In this document: positions 1 through 6,392 of the stretch, in pieces | Numbering within the stretch: the first letter of the stretch is position 1 | Layout: every line of letters begins with the position of its first letter | From: CAVRQM01 sp964250775 | GTDB lineage: Bacteria > Pseudomonadota > Alphaproteobacteria > Acetobacterales > Acetobacteraceae | DNA length: 64,000 nt | NCBI GenBank assembly: GCA_964250775.1 | Contig: CAXUHK010000001.1 | Coordinates: forward strand, 4,177-68,176 | Reading direction: 5' to 3' | Translations under genes and position numbers: made by a program | Notes under the pieces: model-generated | Seen by the model: only the letters and a program-made list of their open reading frames with translations | What the model was told of the DNA's origin: nothing | The model's database searches: none

Positions 1-2
1 CG

Positions 3-377
3 CGCACCGACCTGCTCGGCATGAGCGCGCCCGACCTGATGGCCTGCGCCGGCGGGCCCGACCGGGTGCAGGCGCTGTCCAGCCAGGAACTGCTGCACTA
101 CGACTACAAGCCGACGCCGGGCAACCTGTTCAGCGTGTCGCTGCCGATCGTGGGCTCGCTCGCGGTCGGCGCCCGCGGCGCGTGCGAGGCGCACTTCCAG
201 GTGCTGCGCGACGGCACGGTGTCGGGCGTCAGCTACAGCGGAACGTCTTTCAGCTTCTCCGGCCCGTCGGCGGACTGCGTGCCGCTGGTGCGCGAGTGCG
301 TCGAGCACCCGGACCGCACCGGGCTGCCGGCGGGCTACGACGCGTTCGCGGTGCTGCTGCCTGCGCGCAAGCCGTAG
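3..377 (+). CDS. C-terminal part of a hypothetical envelope protein (5' end outside window)
   Basis: The reading frame is open from base 3, so the start lies outside the window; about 124 codons are visible. It opens with an L-L-G-M-S-A-P-D-L-M-A-C-A-G stretch. That resembles the post-lipobox region of small alphaproteobacterial lipoproteins with a 'GM...LLACAG.P' signature. Further on come paired cysteines and a 'FQVLRDGTVSGVSYSG' strand pattern. This similarity is from memory and the function is unknown. It is the only plus-strand gene of the left flank and its 3' end overlaps the next, opposite gene. Confidence 0.6.
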   Translation, partial: RTDLLGMSAPDLMACAGGPDRVQALSSQELLHYDYKPTPGNLFSVSLPIVGSLAVGARGACEAHFQVLRDGTVSGVSYSGTSFSFSGPSADCVPLVRECVEHPDRTGLPAGYDAFAVLLPARKP

Positions 378-529
378 ACGCGGCGCAGCGCCGCGGCCAT
401 GCCGTGGCGCGCCGCGTCCAGGTTGCGCGCCGCCTCCGCGCGCTCGCCCGGCTCGGCGCGCAGCAGCGTCTCGACGGCCGCGTCCAGCGCCGTCCAAGCC
501 TGGCCGAGAGGGCCGGGTAACTGGTCCAT
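335..529 (-). CDS. Small hypothetical protein (64 aa)
   Basis: Begins MDQLPGPLGQAW and is predicted to be mostly helical with many Ala/Glu/Arg. It lies last in the minus-strand chain of small genes and overlaps the 3' end of the opposite gene by 43 bp. No clear ribosome binding site precedes the ATG and no family is recognised, so a false call is possible. Confidence 0.4.
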   Translation of the reverse strand: MDQLPGPLGQAWTALDAAVETLLRAEPGERAEAARNLDAARHGMAAALRRVYGLRAGSSTANAS

Positions 530-583
530 TTCGTGACGTTACACGAACGAACGCGGCGGCCGGATGTACGCGATCGCGACGCC

Positions 584-802
584 CTAGGAGGCCAGGCGCC
601 GCACCCGCCAACCTCGCGGCGTAGGATGGCGCCGGTGCGCGGCCGCGAGCGCCAATAGCCAGTCCGCCACCTCGGCCGGGATCGCGGCGTCGCCTGCCGC
701 CCAGCGTCGCACCAATCGATCGTCGCACTCCAGCGCCTCGGCCAGCCCGCGCTGTGACCAGCGTAGCGCGCCGAGCGCGTCGCGGAGTTCGGAGCAGGAC
801 AT
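584..802 (-). CDS. Small helix-turn-helix DNA-binding protein (72 aa)
   Basis: The ATG at 802 is preceded by GGAG at 5 nt spacing. Residues 3-45 read as a compact Cro/XRE-type HTH: 'LRDALGALRWSQRGLAEALE', then 'DRLVRRWAAGDAAIP', a recognition helix ending in the R-R-W-x-x-G pattern. A basic tail rich in H and R follows. It lies 29 bp downstream of a small membrane-protein gene (832-1035). The same order and a similar RRW-AG helix recur at 3129-3553, so this looks like one copy of a repeated two-gene module. The likely role is a small transcriptional regulator; its target is unknown. Confidence 0.7.
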   Translation of the reverse strand: MSCSELRDALGALRWSQRGLAEALECDDRLVRRWAAGDAAIPAEVADWLLALAAAHRRHPTPRGWRVRRLAS

Positions 803-831
803 GCCAGCTCCGGCCCCGGCCGTGCCGTCTG

Positions 832-1035
832 TCAGCCGAGCCACTTTAGGAATGCGAGAGCGGACCCGAACAACGCGGCGACGCCGGCGACGCTGGCCGC
901 GACCAGGGTGACGGGCGCGTAGCGGATGTCCTGGACGCGCTTGAGCGAGTCCAGCGCCTTGAGCAGCGCGTCGTTCTGGAGTTGCTGGATGCGCGCCTGT
1001 TGCCCGCGCAGGTCTTGGTCGGTGGTTCCGCCCAT
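832..1035 (-). CDS. Small membrane protein with N-terminal amphipathic helix (67 aa)
   Basis: A GAGGG ribosome site precedes the ATG at 1035. Residues 5-35 are polar and heptad-like (QQARIQQLQNDALLKALDSL). They are followed by 'DIRYAPVTLVAASVAG' and one C-terminal transmembrane helix ending F-L-K-W-L-G. The arrangement of coiled coil, R-Y-x-P motif and single TM is shared with the products at 3353-3553 and 42753-42926. The HTH gene at 584-802 follows it. Small phage holins and XhlA-like proteins have this shape, but the function is not established. Confidence 0.65.
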   Translation of the reverse strand: MGGTTDQDLRGQQARIQQLQNDALLKALDSLKRVQDIRYAPVTLVAASVAGVAALFGSALAFLKWLG

Positions 1036-1131
1036 GGGGTCGATCCCTCAACAAGCCGGGGACGATCCCTCGACTATATCCGCATAGTAAGGACAATTGC
1101 GGGATCGGTCAAGACCATCCGGCCGACCGCC

Positions 1132-1380
1132 CTACGCTTGGACCCTGCGCACGCAGGCGCGCGGGAACTCGTGCTCGGCCACCTCGCCGCCCGCCCGCCA
1201 CCAGGCGACCAGGACCGCGCCCTCGCTCGCGTCAACCACCACGAACGCCGGGCCACCGCTGTTGAGCGCGCACCGATCGCCGACCGCGAGCGGCGGGTCG
1301 TCGGGCGGCGGGGCGGGGGCCACCAGGCGGAGGTCGGCCGCGAGGAAGCCGCCGCCGTGGAGGATGGTTCTCTCGCTCAT
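1132..1380 (-). CDS. YodC / DUF2158-like small protein (82 aa)
   Basis: The start is set at the ATG at 1380 (MSERTIL), which overlaps the upstream gene's stop by 4 bp. The core 'LAVGDRCALNSGGPAFVVVD...VAWW..GG..AEHEFP' fits the DUF2158 pattern (VGDxVxLxSGGPxMTV ... CxWF). This is a small SH3-like beta barrel of unknown function, common in proteobacterial mobile DNA. An in-frame ATG 11 codons upstream gives a weaker alternative start. Confidence 0.7.
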   Translation of the reverse strand: MSERTILHGGGFLAADLRLVAPAPPPDDPPLAVGDRCALNSGGPAFVVVDASEGAVLVAWWRAGGEVAEHEFPRACVRRVQA

Positions 1381-1469
1381 CGCGGGAACGTCCGCCATGC
1401 GGCCCAAGCGCACAAGTCAACCAGCGCAAAGCCAATCGCCACGAACAGCAGAAACCCGCTTCCCATCAT
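1377..1469 (-). CDS. Transmembrane micropeptide (30 aa)
   Basis: MMGSGFLLFVAIGFALVDL is a single hydrophobic helix followed by a short tail with W and R. Its stop overlaps the next gene's ATG (ATGA), and its own ATG overlaps the preceding gene's stop region, so it is embedded in a coupled chain. Function unknown. Confidence 0.45.
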   Translation of the reverse strand: MMGSGFLLFVAIGFALVDLCAWAAWRTFPR

Positions 1470-1678
1470 CGGCGTGTTCCTTCGTTGCCCCAGCCGGCAT
1501 GAGCCTGCTCCAGCTTGCGCAGATGCCGCGCGATCTCGATGCAGTGCAATGTCCGGCGAGCCGCTTCCGCGATGACCTCGTTCGACGCATTGCTCGGCGT
1601 GGCGCGCATGATCTCCTTTGCCCGATCGGCCATTTCGACCCACGTAAGGTGGATCGTGGTTTTCGGTTCGTCGCTCAC
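1466..1678 (-). CDS. Small helical hypothetical protein (70 aa)
   Basis: Starts at a GTG that overlaps the DUF29 stop (GTGA, 1675-1678). The sequence VSDEPKTTIHLTWVEMADRA is followed by charged helices with one Cys. No family is recognised. Its position between DUF29 and the micropeptide gene, with overlaps on both sides, argues for translation as part of the operon. Confidence 0.5.
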   Translation of the reverse strand: MSDEPKTTIHLTWVEMADRAKEIMRATPSNASNEVIAEAARRTLHCIEIARHLRKLEQAHAGWGNEGTRR

Positions 1679-2097
1679 GGCTCGCCCAGCAGCTCGTCCA
1701 GCGTCACCGGGCACAGCACCGGTACCGGCAGCGGCGGCTGGCCGTCGACCGTCTCCGGCATCGTCCGCAGCGCTTGCGCGTAGATCGCCGCCAGGTCGAT
1801 CCGCTGGCGCATGGATGGTGCATAGGCATCGGCGGCGTCGATGCGCGCGGCCCGCGCCTCCGACCGCCAGTGCGGCACGTACGACGTGAGCGGCCAGGCC
1901 TCCGCCTTGAGGTCGTGCAACAACGCCTGCCGTAGCAGCGACCGCACCGCCCGCAGCTCGCTCAACCCCACGCTCTCGATCTCCTCGATGATCTTCGGCC
2001 AATCGAGGTCGTTGACCCGCTCACCGCCGGCCGCGCGCCGCAGCAGCGCCGCCTGCCGCTCGGACCAGTCCAGGATGTCGATGTCGTAGTCGCTCAC
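1675..2097 (-). CDS. DUF29 domain-containing protein (140 aa)
   Basis: The GTG start at 2097 overlaps the upstream stop. Hallmarks of DUF29 are visible: an N-terminal 'YD.DILDWSERQAALLR', then 'DLDWPKIIEEIESVGLSELRAVRS' and 'LLRQALLHDLK'. A conserved R/W-rich helix and 'DELL' follow. The length of 140 aa is normal for the family. DUF29 proteins are common in cyanobacteria and Acetobacteraceae, often in multiple copies near mobile DNA; the biochemical role is unknown. Confidence 0.85.
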   Translation of the reverse strand: MSDYDIDILDWSERQAALLRRAAGGERVNDLDWPKIIEEIESVGLSELRAVRSLLRQALLHDLKAEAWPLTSYVPHWRSEARAARIDAADAYAPSMRQRIDLAAIYAQALRTMPETVDGQPPLPVPVLCPVTLDELLGEP

Positions 2098-2516
2098 TGG
2101 AGCACCCCGTTGGCCGCGGCGCGGGTCGCAAGGGCCGCGCGCCGCGACCGCACCCTGCCCGGCAGCGGCGGCAACCCACGCGCCTCGCGCACCCGCTCCG
2201 CGCACAGTGCCTTGAGACCCGGCACCGCCGACAGCTTGCCGCCGCACGCCATCGTCAGCGACGCGGCCTCCGCCAGCAGGTCGAGCAGCGGCCCGTCGCG
2301 ATCGTTGCCAGCCGGCAGGGTTCCCCATGGGGAACCCTCGCGACCGGCCGGTGGCTGCGGCGCGTCCTCCGCCCGCGCGGCCTTCTCCCGCCGCACCATG
2401 GCGACCAGCAGCTCGGCGATGCTGGTGCGGTCGTTGGCCGCCAGCGCCGCCATCGTCTCGCGCGTCGCCACCGGCACGCCCTTGATCGTCATGCCGCATC
2501 TGGGCTCGTCGTCCAC
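2094..2516 (-). CDS. Hypothetical protein (140 aa)
   Basis: The GTG at 2516 has GGGGAA 6 nt upstream; the in-frame ATG at 2492 is an alternative. The N-terminal 'MTIKGVPVATRETMAALAAN..TSIAELLVAMVRREKAAR' has the pattern of a short helical, possibly ribbon-helix-helix-like, segment (uncertain). A Pro/Gly linker and a second helical part follow. Overlaps DUF29 by 4 bp (GTGA). Confidence 0.5.
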   Translation of the reverse strand: MDDEPRCGMTIKGVPVATRETMAALAANDRTSIAELLVAMVRREKAARAEDAPQPPAGREGSPWGTLPAGNDRDGPLLDLLAEAASLTMACGGKLSAVPGLKALCAERVREARGLPPLPGRVRSRRAALATRAAANGVLQ

Positions 2517-2573
2517 GACGGGTTCCCCTCGGTTTCCCCAACTCTACCCCATGGGTTCCCCACCGCAACGGGC

Positions 2574-2747
2574 TTACCCGGTCAGCTCGCGCAGGTGCCG
2601 GCGGAACTCCAGGGACCGCATCACGTCGCGGCGCAGCTCGTCGACTGAGCTGCACGCCGCCACCTTCTCGCGCACCACGTCGGCGCTCTCCGGATCGCGG
2701 CCGAGCAGCCAGCGGTACGCCAGCACCACGTCGAGCGGCGACACCAT
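2574..2747 (-). CDS. Stand-alone DUF4214-like domain (57 aa)
   Basis: The translation starts MVSPLDVVLAYRWLLGRDPE and ends in 'SLEFRRHLREL'. It has the 'AYR.LLGR.PES......LR..VM.S.EF' outline of the short helical domain often found at the start of alphaproteobacterial methyltransferases and surface proteins (DUF4214-like). Here it is a complete short gene with stop codons close on both sides. The enzyme normally fused to it is absent. It may be a remnant or a free adaptor domain. Confidence 0.5.
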   Translation of the reverse strand: MVSPLDVVLAYRWLLGRDPESADVVREKVAACSSVDELRRDVMRSLEFRRHLRELTG

Positions 2748-2755
2748 CGGCGGCG

Positions 2756-3040
2756 TCAGCCGCCGCTGGCGGGCACGGCATCCCGCACCCGGGCGTGCGC
2801 CTCGCGGATCGCGGCGTCGACGCGGGCGGAGCTGGCAAAGGTTCCGCCGGCCTTGGCCGGTGGAATGCCAGCGGAGGGGGCGGTGTCAGGCTCGTTGGCG
2901 CGCATCCAGCCCATCTGCCCGCGCGTGCGGTCGATCGCGATGAACAGCTCGAACGGCGTGCCGATGCCGGCCAGCTCGGCCTCCAGGCGCCCGACCCAGC
3001 GCAGCATCGCGGGGTTGACGGTGCGGGAATTGGCGGTCAC
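2756..3040 (-). CDS. Hypothetical protein (94 aa)
   Basis: Begins at a GTG (VTANSRTVNPAMLRWVGRLE). The first half is a helix-strand mix, 'ELFIAIDRTRGQMGWM'; the second half is low-complexity Ala/Pro/Arg. First gene of the 335-3040 chain and 8 bp upstream of the DUF4214-like gene. No family recognised. Confidence 0.45.
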   Translation of the reverse strand: MTANSRTVNPAMLRWVGRLEAELAGIGTPFELFIAIDRTRGQMGWMRANEPDTAPSAGIPPAKAGGTFASSARVDAAIREAHARVRDAVPASGG

Positions 3041-3083
3041 GCGCCGAGTCTAGCGACGCCGGCTCCGATGCGTCAGCGCAACG

Positions 3084-3119
3084 CCGGTCCTCGCGAGGGG
3101 CCGGCGTTTCGCGTTTCGG
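3084..3119. repeat. GC-rich hairpin repeat, copy 1 (terminator-like)
   Basis: Contains CCGG...CCTCGCGAGG...CCGGCGTTT: an outer 8-bp stem AACGCCGG/CCGGCGTT around a self-complementary CTCGCGAG, followed by TTT on the plus strand. A near-identical element lies at 3698-3734. The two flank the 3129-3553 gene pair. Likely a rho-independent terminator or a mobile REP-like hairpin. Confidence 0.6.
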
Positions 3120-3128
3120 AGCAATTCG

Positions 3129-3356
3129 TCAAGCCAGCAGGGCGCCGATGCGCTGCTCCACACCGGCCAGTACGGCCTGCCGCGCCCGCACCCGCCCCAG
3201 CACGTCTGCGATCACGCCGGACCTCGGCGTGTCGGTCCCCGCCACCCACCGCCGCATGGTCCGGTCACTGACGCCGATGTCGCGTGCCAAGTCGCTCTGC
3301 CAGCGAGGCCCGTAAAGGGCCTCGCCCGCCAGCGCCAAGGCTTCCCCGGCGGTCAC
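3129..3356 (-). CDS. Small helix-turn-helix DNA-binding protein (75 aa)
   Basis: The GTG start overlaps the upstream membrane-protein stop (GTGA, 3353-3356). The HTH is 'WQSDLARDIGVSDRTMRRWV' followed by A-G-T, with the M-R-R-W recognition helix matching the 584-802 protein. The C-terminus is an Arg/Ala-rich helix. It forms the second copy of the membrane-protein + HTH module. Probably a DNA-binding regulator; target unknown. Confidence 0.7.
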   Translation of the reverse strand: MTAGEALALAGEALYGPRWQSDLARDIGVSDRTMRRWVAGTDTPRSGVIADVLGRVRARQAVLAGVEQRIGALLA

Positions 3357-3553
3357 AGCCAATGCCCTAGCGCGATCGCCGCCCCCGTGACGGCCACTCC
3401 CGCCGCTGCGCCGGCGGTCCAGACCTGCCAAGGCAGGTAGCGCGCTTGCTGCTCCTTCAGAGCTGTGCCGGCCTGGAGGTTGGCGATTTTCAGCAGCTTT
3501 TCCGCCAGGTCCAGGATTGCGGCGTTGGTGCTGTCGAGAGTGGCTTGTGACAT
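3353..3553 (-). CDS. Small membrane protein paired with an HTH gene (66 aa)
   Basis: The ATG at 3553 has GGGGA 8 nt upstream; an ATG at 3568 is possible. Polar helix 'NAAILDLAEKLLKIANLQ', then 'QQARYLPWQVWTAGAAAG', then one TM helix ending G-H-W-L. The R-Y-x-P-W motif directly before the TM recurs in the proteins at 832-1035 and 42753-42926. It overlaps the downstream HTH gene by 4 bp, so the pair is translationally coupled. Confidence 0.65.
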   Translation of the reverse strand: MSQATLDSTNAAILDLAEKLLKIANLQAGTALKEQQARYLPWQVWTAGAAAGVAVTGAAIALGHWL

Positions 3554-3697
3554 TGGAGCGGTCCCCATCCGGGCGGGGCTGATCCCCTTCCCATGTCCTA
3601 ATAATAGGACGTGGGAGCACGGATGTCAACTCGCCTTATGCTGCTTTCCTATTCCGCTCAGCCGCACAGGCCAACTCGCGAACGCGCCCCACGGAGA

Positions 3698-3734
3698 CCG
3701 GACCTCGCGAGGGGGCCGGCGTTTTGCGTTTCGG
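3698..3734. repeat. GC-rich hairpin repeat, copy 2 (terminator-like)
   Basis: Near-identical to 3084-3119: CCGG, CCTCGCGAGG, CCGGCGTTTT, then GCGTTTCGG. The stem is CCTCGCGAGG with an outer CCGG/CCGG, and it is followed by TTTT. It lies in the 510-bp stretch between 3553 and 4064. That stretch otherwise holds only the left attachment repeat; I see no convincing gene in it. Confidence 0.6.
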
Positions 3735-3853
3735 GACTCCCGCTCGGGCTAGAAATCGGGGCTTTCGGACCGTTTGTGGCCAGGTGGCCATCCGGCCCCT
3801 GTGTCGATTGGCCATACGACGCACGAGAAGCCAAGCAAAACCGGCCTTTTCGA

Positions 3854-3902
3854 TGGTCGGAGTAAGAGGATTCGAACCTCCGGCCCCTGCGTCCCGAACA
3901 CA
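3854..3902. repeat. Left prophage attachment repeat (49 bp, tRNA-Pro 3' end copy)
   Basis: A 49-bp sequence starting TGGTCGGAGTAAGAGGATTC and ending CCCGAACACA is identical to 58485-58533, where it forms CCA plus the 3' half of a complete tRNA-Pro gene. Here the sequence leaves the tRNA at 3903 (CGGGCG in place of GTGCTC). This copy is therefore the displaced chromosomal tRNA 3' end. It marks the left prophage junction. Confidence 0.95.
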
Positions 3903-4063
3903 CGGGCGATGCTGATTTTAAACGAAAAACCGTTTGTTTGTTGCGATTTCGGCGCGCATAACGCTTAAGCAGCGCATTCGATGCTGTTTTGCAACGGTCC
4001 ATAAGGACTGTAGAGCACTGTTGCATTGTTCGCCCATCGTTTTGACAAGCGAAACTTCAGCAA

Positions 4064-4423
4064 TCAGGCCGCCGGCACGACCTTCACGGCCGGCGCGGCG
4101 GCCAGCGTTAGTGCGTCCGCCTGCGCCTTGATCGAAGCGGCCAGTGCGTCAATGGCGGCGGCGTCGATAGTGGCGTCGTTCACGGCGAGCTGCGCCCGCG
4201 CCACGGCCGGGTCTACCGCCGCAGTGACCATGGCGACGGCCGTGGCAAGGCCGGGATCAGCCACGACCGCGACCTGAGCCAGCCCCTTCGCGACGCCGTA
4301 AAGCGTCAGGGCTGCCTGCAACCGGGTTTGAGCCTGCGACACAGTGGCGACGGTGGCGGTCTGCACCTGACCGGCGCACGCCGCCAGGGACAGCACCAAG
4401 GCGGCGACGGCTGGGCGGATCAC
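4064..4423 (-). CDS. Phage lipoprotein (119 aa)
   Basis: MIRPAVAALVLSLAACAGQV is a signal peptide with lipobox L-A-A-C at residue 16. The mature part is a long Ala/Val-rich helix with 'TVSQAQTRLQAALTLY'. It overlaps the holin candidate by 4 bp (ATGA) and closes the lysis operon. An outer-membrane spanin-like or lysis-accessory role is possible from position only. Confidence 0.7.
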   Translation of the reverse strand: MIRPAVAALVLSLAACAGQVQTATVATVSQAQTRLQAALTLYGVAKGLAQVAVVADPGLATAVAMVTAAVDPAVARAQLAVNDATIDAAAIDALAASIKAQADALTLAAAPAVKVVPAA

Positions 4424-4797
4424 GGCTTGTCTCCTACGGCGGCAACGGGGATTGGCGCTGAGGCGGCTACGGCCGGCGGCAGCGCCTTGGCGTGGAACAG
4501 CCCGGTAATCGGGATCGAGGTCACGGCGCGCATGGCGTAGGAGCCGACTAGCACGGCAACGCCCGCCACCAACGCGTCAACGTCCGGGCCCCAGCCAAGG
4601 CCGTAACGCGCGGCGGCGTAGGCTACCACGGGCAGGAGCAGCGTGCCCCACGGCGTCTTGCTGGCAGCCAGCGACTTGCCGACGAACTGTTGCGCCAGCG
4701 TCGGGTTGACGACTTGCAGTTTGTCCACCAGGTCTGGCAGGCTCTTGGCCTCCCGAACGGCCACATCTTCGGCGGTGGCGACGGTGATCGCGGTCAT
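4420..4797 (-). CDS. Putative holin-like membrane protein (125 aa)
   Basis: The start is at ATG 4797 with TAGGAG 7 nt upstream. The N-terminal half is soluble: 'AKSLPDLVDKLQVVNPTLAQ'. Two hydrophobic segments follow ('GTLLLPVVAYAAARYG' and 'VDALVAGVAVLVGSYAM'), then a Pro/Ala-rich tail. It lies between the endolysin and a lipoprotein in the same operon, the usual place for a holin. No known holin family is recognised, so the call rests on topology and context. Confidence 0.5.
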   Translation of the reverse strand: MTAITVATAEDVAVREAKSLPDLVDKLQVVNPTLAQQFVGKSLAASKTPWGTLLLPVVAYAAARYGLGWGPDVDALVAGVAVLVGSYAMRAVTSIPITGLFHAKALPPAVAASAPIPVAAVGDKP

Positions 4798-4805
4798 GCA
4801 GGCTC

Positions 4806-5345
4806 CTATGCAGTGGTGGAGTGGTTGGCGGCGTTGAACAGTTTCATGGCAGCCGTGAACCGGCGATCCGCTCGTGCCAGCCACCCCACGCCGAACGTGG
4901 CAAAATTGCCCATGACGCGGTATGCGTTGACGTGATCGTTATGAAGGATCGCCAGCAACAAAGCGTGGTTCGGGTATTTTGCAGCGGCGGCGGCCGTGAC
5001 CGGACCAAGGCCGCCGTCCACCGTGACGCCAAGCCGGCGCTGTAGCTGCTTGACCGCCGTTCCGACGCCAGTGTTGACCGCCGCGTCGAACGTCAAAAGG
5101 TCAAGGCCAGGCCACAAGTCCCAGCCCCGCACGGGCTGCCAGTAGAGCGCGCGGTAGAGGGCTGAAACCAAATCCGCCGGCATGGCGCGCAAATCGGCCG
5201 GCGTGGCCTCGCGGTTCCAGTGCAGCAAGTCTGGCATGGTCAGCCCTGCCATAGTCGCGCCGCCGGGGTCGGCTGGGTTATCGGCCCAACCGCCCTCCTG
5301 GGCCAGCGTGAAGGCCAAGCACGGGTCGAACGGGTCTGTTGCCAT
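4806..5345 (-). CDS. GH108 endolysin / muramidase (179 aa)
   Basis: 'FTLAQEGGWADNPADPGGAT' at residues 12-31 is the glycoside hydrolase 108 signature, with catalytic Glu17 in E-G-G-W. The C-terminal half has the companion peptidoglycan-binding pattern 'DAAVNTGVGTAVKQLQRRLG' and 'VDGGLGPVT'. It lacks a classical signal peptide, so release would need the holin. Length is normal for the family. It would cleave the glycan backbone of the host wall at the end of the lytic cycle. Confidence 0.92.
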   Translation of the reverse strand: MATDPFDPCLAFTLAQEGGWADNPADPGGATMAGLTMPDLLHWNREATPADLRAMPADLVSALYRALYWQPVRGWDLWPGLDLLTFDAAVNTGVGTAVKQLQRRLGVTVDGGLGPVTAAAAAKYPNHALLLAILHNDHVNAYRVMGNFATFGVGWLARADRRFTAAMKLFNAANHSTTA

Positions 5346-5381
5346 GCCCTATAGGAAGCACAGCCGAAACGTCTTTTCCCG

Positions 5382-5744
5382 TCAGGTTTGCGGCTTTAGC
5401 TCGTCCGGTATGCTGCCTGGAACCATGAGGACGATCGGCTTGCCAATGCGCTCGAATACGATGCGCTCGGAGCCGATCTTGGCAGATTTTTCCCAGCCAT
5501 CCGCCATAAGCAGGATCATGCCATAGGCGGCGTCCATGAGCGGGCCGTCGAGAGAGAGCCATATAAGCTGCTTGGCGGGGTCTGTTTCCCAATCCGCCCC
5601 GACAGCGTGTGCATGAGCTACCGGGGAATAGATCGGGATACCTGCCCCAACCAAACGACTCGCCTCTCGACAAGCGAGGCGGAACGCGGCAGCCCGGCCG
5701 GGCGGGTGCTCGCGATAAGGGGAACTCATATACCAATATGCCAT
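5382..5744 (-). CDS. DUF1937 protein, nucleoside deoxyribosyltransferase-like, copy A (120 aa)
   Basis: ATG 5744 has GGAG 6 nt upstream. 'YWYMSSPYREH' matches the family's YLASPY motif. 'IPIYSPVAHAHA', 'LSLDGPLMDAAYGMILL' and 'ERIGKPIVLM' follow the Rossmann-like fold of nucleoside 2-deoxyribosyltransferase relatives. A paralog lies at 6033-6392 with the same AATGGAGC leader. It probably acts on nucleotides or their derivatives; the substrate is unknown. Confidence 0.8.
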   Translation of the reverse strand: MAYWYMSSPYREHPPGRAAAFRLACREASRLVGAGIPIYSPVAHAHAVGADWETDPAKQLIWLSLDGPLMDAAYGMILLMADGWEKSAKIGSERIVFERIGKPIVLMVPGSIPDELKPQT

Positions 5745-5772
5745 CGCAAGCTCCATTTTGTGCTGCTTGCGT

Positions 5773-5813
5773 CGTCTAACCGTCCCCTGTTAGCTTGTCA
5801 ATAAGCGGGGACG
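5773..5813 (-). promoter_or_regulatory. Promoter and hairpin operator between DUF1937-A and the RHH gene
   Basis: On the minus strand, TTGACA (5796-5801), 17 nt, TAGACG (5773-5778) forms a sigma70-like promoter for the lysis-side operon. It is overlapped by an interrupted dyad: CGTCCCC (5781-5787)...GCTT...AAGC...GGGGACG (5807-5813). The divergent small RHH gene starts 13 bp further right, so it is a natural candidate to bind here. Confidence 0.5.
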
Positions 5814-5826
5814 CTTAGGAGGGGTT

Positions 5827-6036
5827 TTGACAGACATTCCGGGGCCGGTTAGTCCGGGGCGCATGGGCCGCCCGTCGCTAAGCGTCAAGGAAACGAAGGT
5901 GCGCCTGTCAGATGATGCCAGGCGCCGGATCGAGGCCCTTGTTGGCCCCAATCAGATGGCGGCGTTTATCCGAGAGGCTGTCGAGAATGAGTTGGCGCGT
6001 CGGGAGGCGGAAGCAGAAAAGAAGGACGGCGGCTAA
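5827..6036 (+). CDS. Ribbon-helix-helix (Arc/CopG-like) protein (69 aa)
   Basis: The start is TTG at 5827, fixed by a perfect AGGAGG 4 nt upstream. 'ETKVRLSDDARRRIEALVG' (strand then helix) and 'QMAAFIREAVENELARRE' (second helix) form a typical RHH fold. The tail is Lys/Glu-rich. It is divergent from DUF1937-A and convergent (4-bp overlap) with DUF1937-B. This suggests an autoregulated repressor of the neighbouring nucleotide/lysis genes; that is inference. Confidence 0.7.
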   Translation: MTDIPGPVSPGRMGRPSLSVKETKVRLSDDARRRIEALVGPNQMAAFIREAVENELARREAEAEKKDGG

Positions 6037-6392
6037 CCAGGTTGCAGTTCCGCCGGCACAGTGCCGGGGTCCATCCATACGACAGGCTTGTTCGCTTTTG
6101 TGAACGTCGCAAGCTCGATAGCCATGCCGTAGGACCGTTCCCAACTTTCCATCCGCAGCATGATAAGGCCGCGCGCCGCGTCCATCATCGGTTGATCGAC
6201 CGGCATCCAGAACGAATGGTCCAGCGGATCAACGCCGGCCGCCATGGCGATTGGGTGCGTGTGAGCGATCGGGGAGAAGCAGGGCACGCCCGCGCGCATT
6301 AGCCGAGCCGTCTCGATGCAGGCGACGCGAGCGGCCTCTTCGATGCCGCTCGGAAATTTTGAATAAGGAGTGGCGATATAATAATAGCTCAT
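6033..6392 (-). CDS. DUF1937 protein, copy B (119 aa)
   Basis: MSYYYIATPYSKFP carries the ATPY variant of the motif. Also 'VPCFSPIAHTHP', 'PMMDAARGLIMLRMESWERS' and 'KANKPVVWMDPGTVP', parallel to copy A at about 40 % identity by eye. GGAG lies 7 nt upstream of ATG 6392, which overlaps the DUF5664 gene by ATGA. Two diverged DUF1937 paralogs separated by a regulator gene is unusual. Confidence 0.8.
   Translation of the reverse strand: MSYYYIATPYSKFPSGIEEAARVACIETARLMRAGVPCFSPIAHTHPIAMAAGVDPLDHSFWMPVDQPMMDAARGLIMLRMESWERSYGMAIELATFTKANKPVVWMDPGTVPAELQPG

Noticed and set aside
3611..3865. 84-codon plus-strand frame next to the left attachment site
   Set aside because: It reads through the terminator-like hairpin and into the tRNA-derived repeat, with Arg/Pro-rich shadow composition.
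3854..3902. Second tRNA-Pro gene at the left end
   Set aside because: Only the 3' 49 bp match; the D-arm and 5' acceptor strand are missing, so it is an attachment remnant.
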